From: Physocladia obscura | Lineage: Eukaryota; Chytridiomycota; Chytridiomycetes; Chytridiales; Chytriomycetaceae | Direction of reading: 5' to 3' | Length of the DNA stretch: 10,168 bases | Assembly: GCA_027596945.1 (NCBI GenBank) | Contig: JADGJH010001403.1 | Coordinates: 1-10,168, forward strand | Part shown: one piece after another, positions 7,391 to 10,168 of the stretch | How the letters are laid out: each line of letters opens with the position of its first letter | Numbering within the stretch: the stretch's first letter is position 1 | Made by a program: the position numbers and the translations under genes | Notes under the pieces: model-generated | What the model saw: only the letters and a program-made list of their open reading frames with translations | Told to the model about the DNA's origin: nothing | Databases searched by the model: none

Positions 7391-9948
7391 TTAACATACT
7401 GATTTATAATTAGTTGATGAGCATTCGCTGACAAAAGTATAAAAAGGAACAATTACATTTGATGGAAATAGTCCCTGATTGCCATTTAGTTCTCCAGTCC
7501 ACCATCTGTCCTCATCGTCTTTTTTCAAAATGGTGATAATATCTCCAGCTTCAAAAGACAGGTCGTCTGTTTTTGCAAAATCAGTTAAACAAATTTGAAA
7601 GAACGAAATAGTACCACTGTCTTCTGAATGATAGCTGTATATAGCCTTGCACTTTGGTTTGTTTTTGGCTGGCGTTGGAGGTAGTGGTAGAGGCTTTTTC
7701 ACAGTTGAATTCGGATCCGGCTTTTTTGATTGATTGCTCTTTGATAGATCACTTTGAGGTGGGTTAATAACACGAACTGGCAGAGGGGCTTTAAAATCAT
7801 TATAGCTTTGGTTATTTCTTTGGTGTTGACTGATCTGTAGTTTGGTATTGAATTCATATGCTTCTTCATCCGGCACATCAGATTCACCTTTAGGTATTTG
7901 AATTAATTAAACAATAAACAAAACTCAATACTTAATACCCTTGTTAGATGAAAGTTGATTCATTTGCTTTTCGTAAGCTGGAACTTCGACTAATATTCAT
8001 TCGTAAATATATAGCGCAAACAATACCAACTTATACTCTACCATATTTATCTTGTTCCTCTCCTGGCTCATCTTCATCATCCGAATCTGGGGGGAAAATA
8101 ATGCCGATTTCTTCCATGTTGACTTTCCTGTTCAATGGCTTGACGGGTATTTTAGCTAGCTGCTCCATAAACGTTTTGAGTGTCCTAATGTTTTGGTTCA
8201 AAAGATCCCGTTCATTGAAATCAGTCTTCATCGATGCCTCCTGTTCCAAGAGATAGATTTTGCTCTCTAATTCGTTGACAGGGTTGTAACCAGAGCACAG
8301 TTCCTTGATCTTGGTGTAAACCTCTTCAACTTCCTGGCGGCTTTTCTTGAGCCCATCTTCAACAAATTTCAAGTCACGTTCAGCAGTCGCCTTGGACGAG
8401 AGCAGAGTGTTTCTGTCGTTTGAGGCTAATTTTTGCTTTTTACGGAGGTCATCAAGCGCCTTCTGCATTGATTCCATATCCTTTCTGAGGTAACCGCGGC
8501 GGTGGTAATGAGTGGATGGGGCGCATCCACAAATGCTACAGGCTAAGTATTGATAATTAACGGCATAGTTATAAAATAGAAAGACAGGCTAACCAATTTT
8601 TCCGGCAGAAGAAACCATGCATGCGCAGTTGACAAAGTGGTTTCCATTTGTAGATGTGGTTTCATTCAGACCACAATTTTGGTGGCAAACCAAAGGATTC
8701 TCAGACTGTACTGTGTCCCTTGCTGTCGTCGTTGATCCAGCGAATCTTTGCAACAGAGGTTTCGGTAATTTTCTTATTGTACTCGTCGACGGTGAGTCTG
8801 GCAGCTTCTTCATCAACAATGATTGCAGTCAGTTGGCGTTTCAATTGACTCAAGTTCTTGATATCCGTCATAATCGAGTCGATTTTCGCCATTCCTCGTT
8901 GTCTAATTTCAGAATACTCTTTGAAGACATTGTTTGAGACTGGAGCTAAGGCGTCAAAGATGCCCGAGAGCTGTGCCATTGAGAACATTGCAGCCTTCCA
9001 TTCCTTCTTGAGCTGACGTTCTAGATCAAGATTACCCTTCCACATGTTGGGATTAGTACCAAGAACCACGTTGTCAAGACACAAAGTTTTCTGTGGAACG
9101 GCGACATTTTGGCAAAAATCCTTCAACGGATAACGTAGAGACAGACGAGAACGACAGCGTGTAAAAACAATGACCAGATTTTCCAAGAGCTTGTCAGGGA
9201 AAAGGCCGCGTACAGAATTGATGACATATTGGTCTTGCGGTGTCATACGGTTACGCGTTCCATCCAAAAGAAGAACGACAGCAGTGATGTAGCCACGATC
9301 CATGATGACTTTTTCAATCAGCTTGAGGTTAACTTTATCTTTATCTGAACCTGTGTTCAGCAATGAAAATGATTGTTAGAAATCGCAATTTCAAGGAAAA
9401 GGCTCTTACCGTTGCTGTCAGCAAACCCAGGAGTATCAATGACTTGAATATTTTTCATGGTGTAGATACTGCATTTGTTTGTCTGAGAAGACATTTGGTT
9501 GTTTGGATCATTTTCTGTCGAAACTCGGTTACGGAAATTTGGATCCCCAGTTGGGTAATGTTCCATGGGAATCGCAATGACAGGATTATTATATGTACGC
9601 TCTTGATCATGACTTAACCATGTGTTGATCAACGTTGACTTTCCTATGAATACATTCTAATCAGCCACTGACTAAATCAAAAAAAAAAAAAAAAAACAAC
9701 TCACCCATTCCTGTCTGGCCAATGACGATAACTTGGTGATGGCCTTGAATGACATGCTCAATATTGGCATTCATATTTGACGACCGTCGGACTTTCACTG
9801 GCGTGCTATTCTGTCTGGTTATGCCAACACCAGCACTGCGACCAAAATGACGAAAACTGGAACCAGTGTACAATTTACTGCGGTCCATGGATACCCCATT
9901 GTTTGAAGTTTCTGGTTGTATTGGCTGAAATGAGGAGAAGGGGTTCAT
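7391..9948 (-). CDS. AIG1-like GTPase with coiled coil and C-terminal SH3, frameshifted
   Basis: Six exons (9948-9705, 9643-9410, 9350-8594, 8542-8042, 7887-7615, 7566-7391) total 2185 nt, or 727 residues after one +1 shift. The start is the ATG at 9948, with stops upstream. Residues 1-70 are Ser/Asn-rich. The G domain has the P-loop GQTGMGKST (77-85) and DTPG (151-154). Then ITAVVLLLDGTRNRMTPQDQ and LVIVFTRC (to 225) fit the AIG1/GIMAP type of P-loop GTPase. The usual Asp after TRC is Arg226. After TV (375) an in-frame TGA occurs; in the +1 frame a Cys/His-rich part follows (VCHQNC, CAC, CSICGC, HYH; 380-425). Residues about 434-540 are charged and heptad-like, a probable coiled coil. An acidic stretch (DSDDEDEPGEE) follows, then KKPLPLPPTP (642-651). 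The SH3 domain (656-709) has the usual AIYSYHSEDSDDLSF, RWWTGELNG and GLFPSN. Likely a cytosolic, GTP-dependent, self-assembling adaptor; that role is inference. Exons are richer in G+C than flanking DNA. Domain calls are firm; the frameshift leaves open a mutation, a sequence error or recoding. Confidence 0.85.
7567..7614 (-). other. GTPase intron 5 (48 nt), inside SH3, stop-free
   Basis: The donor is AGTG|GTACTA and the acceptor GCAAAAACAG|ACGACC. Splicing gives AIYSYHSEDSDDLSFEAGD, the normal SH3 beginning with its RT loop. The intron is a multiple of three and has no stop, so unspliced mRNA would insert 16 residues (GTISFFQICL...) in the RT loop. The SH3 consensus makes the splice call strong. 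Confidence 0.85.
7888..8041 (-). other. GTPase intron 4 (154 nt)
   Basis: The donor is TATG|GTAGAG and the acceptor ACCTAAAG|GTGAATC. It is the longest of the five introns and lies between the acidic linker after the coiled coil and the proline-rich region. The joined frame reads QDKYGESDVPDEE with a split Gly codon. Confidence 0.82.
8543..8593 (-). other. GTPase intron 3 (51 nt)
   Basis: The donor is ATTG|GTTAGC and the acceptor AATACTTAG|CCTGTAGC. It joins SSAGKI to CSICGC through a split Ala codon (G|CC), uniting two halves of the Cys/His-rich segment. Read unspliced, it stops at once (TAG). Confidence 0.85.
8701..8703 (-). other. In-frame TGA and +1 frameshift point in the GTPase gene
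   Basis: The G-domain frame ends GGA CAC AGT ACA GTC TGA. Shifting +1 at GTC-TGA continues as GAG AAT CCT, into a Cys/His-rich segment that is open through the next intron. No GT...AG pair of usable length can remove the TGA: within this exon there is no AG between it and the next donor except at the site itself. A one-base error in the nearby GGG run (8717-8719) would also fix the frame. Confidence 0.8.
9351..9409 (-). other. GTPase intron 2 (59 nt)
   Basis: The donor is AACG|GTAAGA and the acceptor GAACACAG|GTTCAG. It splits a Gly codon (G|GT) just after DTPGFADSN, the switch-2 side of the G domain. The joined frame reads DSNGSDKDK without a stop. Confidence 0.9.
9644..9704 (-). other. GTPase intron 1 (61 nt), splits the P-loop
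   Basis: The donor is ATGG|GTGAGT and the acceptor TTCATAG|GAAAG. The intron sits within a Gly codon (G|GA) between GQTGM and KST of the P-loop. It contains an uninterrupted run of 18 T on the coding strand (plus-strand A run, about 9679-9696), prone to length change. Confidence 0.9.
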
Positions 9949-9976
9949 TTTCGGTTAAAAATCTAAAAAAATTCAG

Positions 9977-10120
9977 GGTTAGGACTAGGATTAGGATCAC
10001 AGTTAAGGGTAAAGTCAGGGGTAGGACTATAGTTAGGATTAGGGTTACAGATAGAGGTTAGGGTTAGGGTTAGGATTAGGGTTAGGGTTAGGGTTAGGGT
10101 TAGGGTTAGGGTTAGGATTA
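9977..10120. repeat. Interstitial TTAGGG telomere-type array
   Basis: Units are degenerate on the left (GGACTA, GGATTA, AAGGGT variants from about 9977) and become near-perfect GGGTTA repeats from about 10056 to 10120, with occasional GGATTA. The G-rich strand reads toward the right end, as it would at a right-hand chromosome end. About 48 bases of unique sequence follow. The array begins about 30 bp upstream of the GTPase start codon, within its probable promoter or 5' UTR. Confidence 0.92.
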
Positions 10121-10168
10121 GACTAAACGATAGCGAATCTAAAAATAAATGATAAACATCAAAGAGGA
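10121..10168. other. Unique sequence beyond the telomeric array
   Basis: Forty-eight bases contain no TTAGGG unit and no feature I can name. Their presence shows that the array is not the physical chromosome end in this assembly. Confidence 0.6.

Noticed and set aside
8701..8720. A very short intron (GTACAG or GTCTGAG) to remove the TGA
   Set aside because: Six or seven bases are too short for a spliceosomal intron, and no longer GT...AG pair spans the stop without deleting well-formed coding sequence.
8589..8819. A separate small minus-strand gene from the second frame
   Set aside because: Its 3' half continues the GTPase protein into intron 3. Its 5' half is only the alternate frame of the G-domain exon, so it is a frameshift partner, not a gene.
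8617..8937. Plus-strand open frames of 64-106 codons opposite GTPase exon 3
   Set aside because: They are antisense shadows of the strongly supported minus-strand exon.
1..10168. tRNA or rRNA genes
   Set aside because: I saw no conserved tRNA A/B box pair or rRNA segment on either strand by eye; a covariance scan was not possible here.

Overview
This is nuclear DNA of a eukaryote. It holds a split protein-coding gene with GT-AG introns, AATAAA-type polyadenylation signals, remains of two kinds of eukaryotic DNA transposon, and a TTAGGG-type telomeric array. Non-coding parts are strongly AT-rich. Short introns (48-154 nt), TTAGGG repeats, and pogo-like and Tc1/mariner-like relics would fit an invertebrate animal, an early-diverging fungus or a unicellular eukaryote. 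The sequence alone does not decide between them. TGG encodes Trp, and TGA, TAG and TAA all act as stops in the frames examined.

Layout from left to right. Positions 1-597 hold no recognisable gene. At 598-1557 (+) lies a decayed pogo/Tigger-like transposase with a CENP-B-type DNA-binding part and DDE fragments. Positions 1558-2329 are AT-rich with one 22-bp tandem duplication. Positions 2330-3995 carry several broken open frames on the minus strand that I cannot assign. Positions 4200-7174 form what I read as one DNA transposon of about 2.98 kb. Its ends are inverted repeats of about 35 bp, each continued inward by four or five copies of an AAATACTGG-like motif at 11-13 bp spacing. Inside are a decayed Tc1/mariner/IS630-type transposase on the plus strand (4348-5442) and, convergent to it, a spliced minus-strand gene of unknown function (5448-6988).

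The best-preserved gene is on the minus strand at 7391-9948. It has six exons and five introns, all in phase 1. It encodes an AIG1/GIMAP-like GTP-binding domain, then a Cys/His-rich segment, a coiled coil, an acidic linker, a proline-rich stretch and a C-terminal SH3 domain, 727 residues in all. The frame is broken once: an in-frame TGA at 8701-8703 needs a +1 shift to rejoin the rest of the protein. Upstream of the gene, 9977-10120 is a degenerate-to-perfect TTAGGG array followed by unique sequence, so it is interstitial or subtelomeric.

The GTPase gene looks like a host gene under coding constraint. The left 7 kb looks like layered transposon debris that ends within about 220 bp of the GTPase stop codon. 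The most novel items are the GTPase-SH3 architecture with its frameshift, and the two-gene transposon with an unknown spliced passenger.
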